NCBI GenBank assembly: GCA_035505915.1
Contig: DATJQI010000023.1
Span: 1 to 64,000 of the forward strand
Direction of reading: 5' to 3'
DNA from: 40CM-2-70-7 sp035505915
Lineage (GTDB): Bacteria > Gemmatimonadota > Gemmatimonadetes > Gemmatimonadales > GWC2-71-9
DNA: 64,000 nt
Shown: positions 25,992 through 33,221 of the stretch, piece by piece
Position numbering within the stretch: position 1 is the stretch's first letter
Layout: every line of letters starts with the position of its first letter
Position numbers and translations under genes: made by a program
Notes under the pieces: generated by a model
Database searches by the model: none
Seen by the model: the letters and a program-made list of their open reading frames with translations, nothing else
Told to the model about the DNA's origin: nothing

Positions 25992-26425
25992 CAGGCGCAG
26001 AACCGGTCGAAGGCGCCCGTGAGATCGGCCGCGATGTCCGTCGGCGTCCGGTTCTCGATGTTCCGGCGCTCGAGCATGAACACCAGCTTGCCGTCCTTGA
26101 ACAGCGCGATCTGAGGGGACGACGGCGGGTAGGGAGCGAAGTACGAGCGGGCCCGGGCCGTCGCCTCGGCGTCCTGCCCCGCGAACACCGTCAGGAGACG
26201 CGCGGGGCGCTTCGCGTTGCGCATGGCCATCGCGGTCGCGGGGCGGGCCCGCCCTGAGGCGCATCCACAGACCGAGTTCACCACCACCAGCGTGGTCCCG
26301 TCGCTCCGGGCCATCGCTTCATCGACCTTGTCGGGGGTCCGCAGCTCCTCGAAGCCGAGGCGCGTGAGCTCCTCGCGCATGGGCTGGACGAGCCTGGGAT
26401 CATACATCGGCACGGGTAGGTTCAT
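25991..26425 (-). CDS. Bacilliredoxin, BrxA/BrxB (DUF1094) family
   Basis: 144 residues. The family pattern MYDPRLVQPMREELTRLGF at the N-terminus and the redox motif CGC in VVVNSVCGCASGRARP are clear, as is the PPSSPQIALFKDGKLVF segment. In Firmicutes these proteins remove bacillithiol from S-bacillithiolated proteins. It lies 18 bases after flotillin and is coupled to the GroES-like gene, suggesting joint expression for stress or protein quality control (inference). Confidence 0.9.
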   Translation of the reverse strand: MNLPVPMYDPRLVQPMREELTRLGFEELRTPDKVDEAMARSDGTTLVVVNSVCGCASGRARPATAMAMRNAKRPARLLTVFAGQDAEATARARSYFAPYPPSSPQIALFKDGKLVFMLERRNIENRTPTDIAADLTGAFDRFCA

Positions 26426-26443
26426 ATCGAATACTAACCCGAT

Positions 26444-27718
26444 CTACTTCTTCGGGGTTCCCGCATCGGGATCGCCGGAAAGCCCCTTGGACACGAGCTG
26501 CGCCGCGAGCACGGTCTGAATGACCCCGGTGATGTTCGCGGTGGCCGTCCCCGCCGCCCCGCCCCCTTCCCCGCCCGACACCGTCACGAGCTTGGCCTGG
26601 GCCAGCGCGTCCGCGATGGCGGGGGCGATCTGGGGAAGCATCTCGATCTGCCGGTAGCGGAAGTAGCTCTCTCCGCCGGCCTTGATCGCCTCGTTCACCT
26701 TCTTGATGCTCTCGGCCTGCGCTTCGGCGATCTTGGTGATCCGGATGGCCTCGGCGTCCGCGGCGGCCCCCGCGCCCAGCCGCACCTTCTCGGCGTCCGC
26801 CTTGGCTTGCGCGATCTGGGTCGCGTCCAGCTCGGCCTCCCGCTGCACCCCGAGCGCCTCCTGCATCTTCGCGGTCGCCTGGGCGATCAAGGCGGCGTTC
26901 GAGGCCTTGGTCTGCTCCAGCTCCCGCTGCTTGTCCGAGATCGCCCGTTCGGCGTCGAGCTGGGCTTCCTTGGCCCGGCGCCCCTGCTGCGCCGACACGA
27001 TGTCCGCGTTGGCCTGCGCTTCCGCCGCCGACTGCCGCCGGCGGGCGTCGGCCACCTCGGACTGCACCACCTTGATGTTGAGCGAATTGAAGATGAGGCC
27101 GAGGTCCGTGAGCTCACGGGAACAGGCCTTCCGGATGATCACGGCGAGCGGGTCATCCTCGTCTTCGGAGCCTCCGGCCGGAATCAAGTCGGTGCCCGGG
27201 CCGGGGGACACCGGCACCGGCAACGCCGTGGTCGGCAGGTCCGCCCGCCCGGCGGTCTTGGCCGAGAAGAGCTGGTCGTGCGTCAGCAGGTTGATGGCGC
27301 GGCGCCCCGAGGAGGACAGGAGATCGGTGAGCGTGCTCAGCTGGTCGCCGTCGGATTTCGAGAAGAACCGGTTGGCGGCGGTCTTGATCAGCACATCCGT
27401 GTCTCCCACCGACACGATGGCGCTGGCCAGGACCCGCACCTTGATGGGCCGCGGGGTCCCGCCCTGATCCAGGTCGGCGGTCTGGTCCGTGATGTCGAGA
27501 TCGACGTTGATGACCTTGGAAGAGAGCGTGGTCCCGGTGGTGAGGAGCGGGATCTCCTTGGACTTCCCGGGCCCGCGGTAGGTGACCGTCGCGCCGTGAA
27601 TCCAGCTGACCAGCCGGATCTCGCCCGCGGCCACGTCCCGCAGGAACGTCGACACGATGAGCGGGATCACCACGAGCACGCCCAGGATCACCGCACCGAT
27701 CACCATCCAGTTCTGCAT
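26444..27718 (-). CDS. Flotillin-like SPFH/band 7 protein
   Basis: 424 residues. One N-terminal membrane segment (about 5-25, VIGAVILGVLVVIPLIVSTF), an SPFH domain (about 30-210), then a long Ala/Glu/Gln-rich coiled coil (about 215-340, with repeated AEAQA and AQAKADAEK) typical of flotillins, and a Gly/Ala-rich oligomerisation tail. Flotillins scaffold ordered membrane patches and often pair with NfeD-like proteins; the gene directly upstream fits that pairing. Confidence 0.88.
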   Translation of the reverse strand: MQNWMVIGAVILGVLVVIPLIVSTFLRDVAAGEIRLVSWIHGATVTYRGPGKSKEIPLLTTGTTLSSKVINVDLDITDQTADLDQGGTPRPIKVRVLASAIVSVGDTDVLIKTAANRFFSKSDGDQLSTLTDLLSSSGRRAINLLTHDQLFSAKTAGRADLPTTALPVPVSPGPGTDLIPAGGSEDEDDPLAVIIRKACSRELTDLGLIFNSLNIKVVQSEVADARRRQSAAEAQANADIVSAQQGRRAKEAQLDAERAISDKQRELEQTKASNAALIAQATAKMQEALGVQREAELDATQIAQAKADAEKVRLGAGAAADAEAIRITKIAEAQAESIKKVNEAIKAGGESYFRYRQIEMLPQIAPAIADALAQAKLVTVSGGEGGGAAGTATANITGVIQTVLAAQLVSKGLSGDPDAGTPKK

Positions 27719-27743
27719 ACCCGCTCTCCCTGAAAGGCCGGCA

Positions 27744-28388
27744 TCACTCCGGCGTCCGCGCCACTACGACCCGGTGCCGCTCCGCGTCCACTTCCCTCAC
27801 GTACAGGGTCTCCCCGGCCCGCACCCGCGTGCCCGCGCGATCGTCGGGAACCAGGGTGCCGAGCAGCTGAACAATCTGCCCATCCACCTCCAGGGCGACC
27901 AGCCCCTGTCCCTGCGCGTCGAAACCGCTCACGACCCGGACTTCGTCCCCGACCGTCGATTCGAGGGTCAGCGCCGGATCCGACGCGAAGCGGGACAGGA
28001 GATTGAACAGCGGGCGCACCAGAACGCTTTCGAAGAACACGCCGCCGGCGGCCGCGATCGCGATGAGCACGGGCCCGCCGAACCAGCTCTTCAGGATGAA
28101 CCCGGTCGCGCCGAACCCCACCAGCAGGCTGAAGGCGACCCGCGGCGAGAGGATGGTGAGGAACGCCCGGGAGACCTTGGCCACGCTCGCGTGCATCCCG
28201 TGCGGGGATGACGGGGCCGGGGCCTTGCCTCCGCCTTTCGCGACGGCGTGGCCGTGAGGCCCCCGCGCCCCGTGATGGCCGCCGTGACCCGGGCCCTGCC
28301 CCGGGTGGAGCCGGTGCCCGAGCCCGGAGACCGCCATGATCAGAAGCCCGAGCCCGCCGAGGGCCAGGGTGAAGGTGTACGCGTCCAT
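27744..28388 (-). CDS. NfeD-like membrane protein with OB-fold end and His-rich loop
   Basis: 214 residues. A first membrane segment (about 5-22), a Gly/His-rich loop (about 24-65, many HG and GHH units), two further membrane segments (about 80-98 and 104-122) and a C-terminal beta-rich domain (about 140-214: VGDEVRVVSGFDAQGQGLVALEVDG, GETLYVREVD, HRVVVAR) of the NfeD/OB type. It lies 25 bases before flotillin, its usual partner. The His-rich loop is not a standard part of NfeD and may bind metal. Confidence 0.75.
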   Translation of the reverse strand: MDAYTFTLALGGLGLLIMAVSGLGHRLHPGQGPGHGGHHGARGPHGHAVAKGGGKAPAPSSPHGMHASVAKVSRAFLTILSPRVAFSLLVGFGATGFILKSWFGGPVLIAIAAAGGVFFESVLVRPLFNLLSRFASDPALTLESTVGDEVRVVSGFDAQGQGLVALEVDGQIVQLLGTLVPDDRAGTRVRAGETLYVREVDAERHRVVVARTPE

Positions 28389-28400
28389 GGAAGGGAGAAG

Positions 28401-29804
28401 CTACGTCCGGGGGGCGAGAGTGACCAATTGCTCCGGGGCGGGTTCGGCGCAGCAGAACCAGGACTCGGTGAGCCGGGGAACCTCGTCCGCGCGGCCGGTC
28501 ACGGGCCGGGCCGGCACCGGACGCCCCTCGCGGGCCGAGCGTGCGGCGGCGCGCACCATCTCGACGATGCGCTCGGGTGCGTGGCCGTCCCGGGTGCCCC
28601 GGTCGACGATCCCGGTGACCGTCGCGCAGAGCCGGTCCATCCGCGGGTCCGGGTGGGTCCAGCTGTATCCCAGACGGGCCCGGTCGAGCGGTCCCAGATG
28701 GGGATGAATGGCGGGACGGTCCAGGAGCCCGGACCCGGGGGGCACGAGGAGCCGGATGGCCAGCTGAATCGGGTCGACGTGGCGCGTCAGGCCCGCCTCG
28801 GCGACGAACTCGACGAGCTCGACGTAGTCGTCGAGCGTGGTCCAGGGGGTGAAGGCCACGAAGGTGGGCCGCAGCGCGATCCCCGCGGCCCGGGTGACGT
28901 CCAGGACCTCCAGGATGTCGGCGCGGGTGTGGCCCTTCTCGAGGTGCGCGAGCACCGTGTCACTCAGGGACTCCACCGCCGAGACCGCGAAGATCGCGTT
29001 GGCCCGGGCGAGCTCGGGCAGGAGCGCCCGGTGGCGGAGCAGATGCTCCACTTTGGCCGTGAAGTCGAAGGTGACGTCTGGGAATTCGCCGTGGAGCGCG
29101 GCGGTGAGCCGCCGGGCGTGTCCCGGTCCGTTGAGGAAGTCGGGATCGCCGAAGGTGATGTGGCGGGCCCCCGCCGCGATCTGGGCCCGGACGTCCGCCA
29201 TCACCGTTTCGACCGGCACGGCGAAGAACCTGCCGTCATAGACCGGGGGAATGGGACAGTGCCGGCACCGATGCAGGCACCCGCGGCTCCCCTCCACGTA
29301 TCCGGCGGGCACGCGGTTCCCGCGGTGCTCCAGCATCACGTACCGGTCGAGTCCCGGAAGCCCCGTACGCTCGGGCACGGGGTAGTCGAGCCGCCGGAGC
29401 ACCGGGGCGGCGCCGCCCCGCGGACCGGGCACACCGTTCACCCGGTCCACCAGCGCGTCCTCGGACTCCCCCGCCACCACCCAATCGGCCAGGCCGTCGA
29501 GGAGGTACTCCCGGTTCAGCCACGCGTACAGGCCGAAGAACCCGATCGCGGCGCCGGGGTTCAGGGCCCGCGCCTGCCGCGCAGCCCCGACGCCGATCCG
29601 CAGCGCGGTGTGCATGGGCACGGAGAAGGCGATGACCCCGGCCCGCCGCACCGCCTCAGGGTCGAGGGGCGACTGCGCGAGGTCCACTTGATGAGGCTGG
29701 AACCCGGCGCGCCGGAGAAACGCCGCGGCGAGCGCGGTGGCGAGCGGCTGATGTCCCAGCTCGTAGCACGACACGAGCAGGACGCCGCCCGGGTCGCGGC
29801 TCAT
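28401..29804 (-). CDS. B12-binding domain radical SAM protein with CCAEP tail
   Basis: 467 residues. The N-terminal cobalamin-binding-like Rossmann domain (about 5-130) is followed by the radical SAM cluster motif CLHRCRHC and the barrel (about 165-390). The C-terminus ends ESWFCCAEPAPEQL. From memory, a named group of radical SAM (seleno)proteins carries a CUAEP or CCAEP tail; here both positions are TGC cysteine, so no selenocysteine. The reaction is unknown. It lies between a pilin-like pair and the NfeD/flotillin pair. Confidence 0.83.
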   Translation of the reverse strand: MSRDPGGVLLVSCYELGHQPLATALAAAFLRRAGFQPHQVDLAQSPLDPEAVRRAGVIAFSVPMHTALRIGVGAARQARALNPGAAIGFFGLYAWLNREYLLDGLADWVVAGESEDALVDRVNGVPGPRGGAAPVLRRLDYPVPERTGLPGLDRYVMLEHRGNRVPAGYVEGSRGCLHRCRHCPIPPVYDGRFFAVPVETVMADVRAQIAAGARHITFGDPDFLNGPGHARRLTAALHGEFPDVTFDFTAKVEHLLRHRALLPELARANAIFAVSAVESLSDTVLAHLEKGHTRADILEVLDVTRAAGIALRPTFVAFTPWTTLDDYVELVEFVAEAGLTRHVDPIQLAIRLLVPPGSGLLDRPAIHPHLGPLDRARLGYSWTHPDPRMDRLCATVTGIVDRGTRDGHAPERIVEMVRAAARSAREGRPVPARPVTGRADEVPRLTESWFCCAEPAPEQLVTLAPRT

Positions 29805-29847
29805 CGGCGGGGCGCGAAGCGGAGGAGCGGGCGCGGGGGGCGGAGCG

Positions 29848-30297
29848 TCACTCGATGATCAGGGTGAAATCATCGGGTCCGCCGAAGGCGAGGGATCCGT
29901 GATAGCCCGACAGGATCGCGCTCATCAGGGGAAGGTCCTCGCTCTGCAGCTCGAGCCCGAGGAGCGGCTGGCCCGGAGCGAGCGGGTTCCCCTGCGCGGT
30001 CCCCAGGAGCTGCCACCGGTAGTTGACGTCCTGGTACTGGAATTGGAACCCCGCCGGGAGGGATTGCACGAAATCCGGAGGCACCTGGGCCCAGTTGCCG
30101 CTGGGCGGGAACGAGTCGTGGGAGGCATAGGCGTCGTAGGCCGCCTGCCGGATGACGTCGAAATCCGACAGGACTCGGGCCGCGTTGGCCCGGGTCTTCA
30201 CCACTTCCATCATGGGGATCGCGATGTTCGCGAGAATGCCCACGATGATCAGGGTCACCAGGAGCTCGATGAAGGTGAAGCCACTCCGACGGTTCAT
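29848..30297 (-). CDS. Type IV pilin-like protein
   Basis: 149 residues from the ATG at 30297, which overlaps the previous stop (ATGA). The prepilin peptidase site RRSG|FTFIELLVTLIIVGILANIA is clear, with the conserved Glu at position +5 and the hydrophobic spine helix. The C-terminal head is short and ends with LIIE. No pilus assembly genes are nearby, so it may be a minor pilin or a pseudopilin served by genes elsewhere. Confidence 0.88.
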   Translation of the reverse strand: MNRRSGFTFIELLVTLIIVGILANIAIPMMEVVKTRANAARVLSDFDVIRQAAYDAYASHDSFPPSGNWAQVPPDFVQSLPAGFQFQYQDVNYRWQLLGTAQGNPLAPGQPLLGLELQSEDLPLMSAILSGYHGSLAFGGPDDFTLIIE

Positions 30298-30773
30298 TTC
30301 CTTCTCCGCTGCATCGGCTGGTACGCGCTCGAGAACGGCCCGAGCGGCTGTCCGTGCCGGTACGTGATCGAGGTGCTGTCCACCCGTCCCACGATGCTCC
30401 ACGTGGTGTCCCCGGGAACGTACGTCAGGCCCTGCATGTCGGCACCCACCTGCTTCAGGGTCGCCGGGATGACCCCGTGCGTGGTGCGGTACGCTTCGAT
30501 CGCCTCGGCCGCGATGTAGATCTTGAACTTCAAGGAGGCCACCCGGTCGGCGGGCGAAATCACCACGGGCGGGTGCCCCGCCCGCAGCACGTTCCAGACG
30601 GTCAGGCCGACCAGCAGGGGCAAGAGCCCCAAGAGGAGCGGGAGCCGGTTCCGCCGCTTCTTGGCGGCCACCGCCGCCGCCCGGGCCTGTTTGACGTCTT
30701 CGACCTTCTGCTTGATGATGTCCTTGACCAGGTCGGCGGCGATGTCGGGGCGCGTGAACCGTTGCTCGCTCAT
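30294..30773 (-). CDS. Single-pass membrane protein paired with the pilin
   Basis: 159 residues. A charged N-terminal helix (about 8-42) leads to one membrane segment (about 45-63, LPLLLGLLPLLVGLTVW) and a periplasmic domain with the sequence AAEAIEAYRTTHGVIPATL. That segment resembles the globular-helix pattern seen in pilin-like proteins. It has no prepilin site of its own. Its start overlaps the enoyl-CoA hydratase stop and its stop overlaps the pilin start, so the pair is probably made together. Confidence 0.65.
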   Translation of the reverse strand: MSEQRFTRPDIAADLVKDIIKQKVEDVKQARAAAVAAKKRRNRLPLLLGLLPLLVGLTVWNVLRAGHPPVVISPADRVASLKFKIYIAAEAIEAYRTTHGVIPATLKQVGADMQGLTYVPGDTTWSIVGRVDSTSITYRHGQPLGPFSSAYQPMQRRRK

Positions 30774-31528
30774 TTCTTGAGGAACCGGGCGATGGCCGCG
30801 CGGAAGTCCGGTGTGCTCCGCGATGCCGCGTTCACGTCCGCGGACAGGCGGATCCCGTCGGCGAAGGGCAGGCCGTCGAGCTGGTAAAACTGGCGCTTGG
30901 TGAACGCCAGGGCCGTGGCGCTGGACTCCGCGAGCGTCCGCAGGACGTCGGCGGCCTGCTCCTCGAAATCGGAATCCTCGTAGACGCGGGACGCGAGGCC
31001 CGTCGCCACCGCTTCGGCCGCCGTCAGGAGGCGCCCGGTGGCGGCCAGGTCGAACGCGACTTTTTCCCCCACCGCCCGCTTGAGCATGTTCATGACCAGC
31101 GCCGGGACGAATCCTCTTTGAACCTCAGGGTACCCAAACTGCGCGGATTCGGCGGCGAGCACCAGATCACAGGCGGTCGCGAGACCGCACCCGCCGCCCA
31201 GCGCCCGCCCCTGCACCACCGCCACTACCGGCTTGGGCAGGGCGCGCATCCGGATGAACAGGTCGCCGAGATGCAGCGCCGCCGCGCGGTTCTGGTCCGC
31301 GGTCTGGTCCGCGGACGCGAGCAGCTCGTGCAGGTCCATCCCGGCGCAGAAATCCTTCCCCGCGCCCCGGAGCACCACGAGCCGGACCTCCGCATCCAGG
31401 TCGGCCCGCTCGAGCAGCGCGCCGATCGCGTCGATCATCGGCGTGTCGATGGCGTTCCGCTTCTCGGGACGGTTCAGCGTCCCGGTGAGCACGCCGTCGG
31501 CCAGGGCGACCGTGACCCGGTCGGTCAC
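30770..31528 (-). CDS. Enoyl-CoA hydratase family protein, possible methylglutaconyl-CoA hydratase type
   Basis: 252 residues, GTG start at 31528. It has oxyanion segments DFCAGMDLHEL and LGGGCGLATACD. The first catalytic glutamate is a glycine (GGGCGLA) while the second is kept in FGYPEVQRGFVPALV, a pattern seen in some glutaconyl-CoA hydratases and lyase-like crotonases. Placed after AtuA-like genes and an acyl-CoA carboxylase subunit, it may act in leucine, isovalerate or acyclic terpene breakdown (inference). Confidence 0.82.
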   Translation of the reverse strand: MTDRVTVALADGVLTGTLNRPEKRNAIDTPMIDAIGALLERADLDAEVRLVVLRGAGKDFCAGMDLHELLASADQTADQNRAAALHLGDLFIRMRALPKPVVAVVQGRALGGGCGLATACDLVLAAESAQFGYPEVQRGFVPALVMNMLKRAVGEKVAFDLAATGRLLTAAEAVATGLASRVYEDSDFEEQAADVLRTLAESSATALAFTKRQFYQLDGLPFADGIRLSADVNAASRSTPDFRAAIARFLKK

Positions 31529-31854
31529 CGCGCCACCCGGATCTGCATCCGCAGGAGCGCGGTCGAGAACACTTTCCCCTGGGCGTCGGTCTTGAGCGAG
31601 ATGGTGCCGCCGCCGTCGAGGGCCCCGTGGAGCAGGAAGTTGAGAGCCCGCAGATTCGGGAGCTCGTACCGCTCCACCGGCCCCGTGATGACGCCGCGGA
31701 AGTGACGGCGCACCCGGGCCGCGGTGACCTCCCGGACCAGGACCGGATAGTCCTCGGGCCGCCGGGCGATCAGGCCGACATTCGCGGTGTCGCCCTTGTC
31801 CCCGGAGCGGGCATGGGCGATCTCGACCAGGCGGACGAGCGCGGTCCGCTTCAC
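31525..31854 (-). CDS. AtuA-like C-terminal domain protein
   Basis: 109 residues from the GTG at 31854, which overlaps the AtuA stop. LVEIAHARSGDKGDTANVGLIAR is the opening signature of the small ferredoxin-fold domain that in many species is fused to the C-terminus of AtuA-family proteins. Here it is a separate cistron directly behind the large part. No catalytic role is established for it. Confidence 0.8.
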   Translation of the reverse strand: MKRTALVRLVEIAHARSGDKGDTANVGLIARRPEDYPVLVREVTAARVRRHFRGVITGPVERYELPNLRALNFLLHGALDGGGTISLKTDAQGKVFSTALLRMQIRVAR

Positions 31855-33221
31855 ACGCGCACGAGATCGACGCACGCCGTCACCTCCCGCTTATCGAGGA
31901 GGGCGGGCCAGTAGGCCACGATCTCCTCCGGTTTGGGGCGTCCGCCGGCGAACCCGGTCACCGACGGCGGCCCGTTCAAGATCAAGGGGGCGATCTCCCG
32001 GGTGAATCGCTCCACCGGGTCCCGCTGCGGCGCCCGCACCCCGACCCGCAGCTGCACCTCGGGAAGATCGGCCCCGGGCCGGCCCGCGAGGGGACCGTGC
32101 GTCGCGTCCACCCCCACGTATTCCGTCAGAATCGTCTCAAAGGAAAGCCCCAGGTCCGCCAGCCGCTGCCTCAGGATCTGGTCCGCGGCCCGGGCCTTCC
32201 GGTAGGCGTCCGGCCAGGAATACACCAGCGTGCCGACAGCCTTGTACCCGTAGAAATACGCGCACGACACCTTGAACCGATCGGTGGCGGGCCGGCCCGT
32301 GATGCCCGAGAACTCCACGCGGTCCCGCCCCCCCTGACGCAGCCGGATGCTGGTGAAATCCGCGACGCAGTCCGGGGTGATGTAGGACCGGGGGTCCCCC
32401 ATCTCGTAGACCAGCTGCTCCGTCACGCCGGCCACGCTGATCCGGCCGCCCGTGCGCGGGTGCTTCACGATGGCGAAGGTCCCGTCGGCGCGAGCCTCCA
32501 CGATGGGGTAGCCGACGTTCGCCAGATCGGGCACCCGCCCCCAATCCGCGAGGTCGTTCCCGCCACTCGCCTGCGCGCCGCACTCGATGGTGTGGCCCGC
32601 CACCGTGCCCGCGGCCAGGCGGTCCCAGTCGTCGGCCCGCCAGCCGAACTCGTGCATCAGCGGTCCCAGGGTCAGGCCGGTGTCGGTCACCCGCCCGGTG
32701 ATCACGATGTCGGCGCCCCGGGCCAGCGCGTCCACCACCGGAGCGGCGCCCAGGTACGCGTTGGCGGACTGGACCCGCGGCCGCACGTCCGACAGCGGGC
32801 GCCCCGTGTCGAGGTTGGCGAGCGCGTGCCCGCCCGCCAGCAGCGCGTCGAGACGCCCGAGCAGATCATCCCCGGTCACGACGCCGATGGTGAGCTTGCC
32901 GGCGAGCCCCAGCTTTCGGGCCGCCTGAGCCACCGCTTCGGCGCAGGCGCGCGGATTCACGCCTCCGGCGTTGGTGGTGACCTTCACCCGGCGGGACACG
33001 AGCTCGGGCAGGATGCGCTCCATCAGGGGGATGAAGTCCTTGGCATACCCGAGGGACGGGTCGCGGGACTTCTGCTTCTGCATGATGGACATCGTGACTT
33101 CGGCGAGATAGTCCAGCATCAGATAGTCCACCGGCCCTCCCACCAGCTGCCGGTAGGGGGCTTCCAGCCAGTCGCCCCAGAACCCCTGCGCCCCGGCGAC
33201 GCGCACGGTGCGCGGCGTCAC
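31851..33221 (-). CDS. AtuA-family protein (DUF1446)
   Basis: 456 residues from a GTG at 33221 overlapping the subtilase stop. Family features include GAQGFWGDWLEA near the N-terminus, MLDYLAEVTMSIMQKQK, VTTNAGGVNPRACAEA, and GRVTDTGLTLGPLMHEFGW. AtuA is required for acyclic terpene (citronellol) utilisation in Pseudomonas by an unknown mechanism; homologues are widespread in acyl-CoA degradation clusters. The small C-terminal domain is encoded by the next gene. Confidence 0.85.
   Translation of the reverse strand: MTPRTVRVAGAQGFWGDWLEAPYRQLVGGPVDYLMLDYLAEVTMSIMQKQKSRDPSLGYAKDFIPLMERILPELVSRRVKVTTNAGGVNPRACAEAVAQAARKLGLAGKLTIGVVTGDDLLGRLDALLAGGHALANLDTGRPLSDVRPRVQSANAYLGAAPVVDALARGADIVITGRVTDTGLTLGPLMHEFGWRADDWDRLAAGTVAGHTIECGAQASGGNDLADWGRVPDLANVGYPIVEARADGTFAIVKHPRTGGRISVAGVTEQLVYEMGDPRSYITPDCVADFTSIRLRQGGRDRVEFSGITGRPATDRFKVSCAYFYGYKAVGTLVYSWPDAYRKARAADQILRQRLADLGLSFETILTEYVGVDATHGPLAGRPGADLPEVQLRVGVRAPQRDPVERFTREIAPLILNGPPSVTGFAGGRPKPEEIVAYWPALLDKREVTACVDLVRV

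Noticed and set aside
28401..28470. Selenocysteine in the radical SAM tail
   Set aside because: Both residues of the CC pair are TGC codons and no TGA is in frame.
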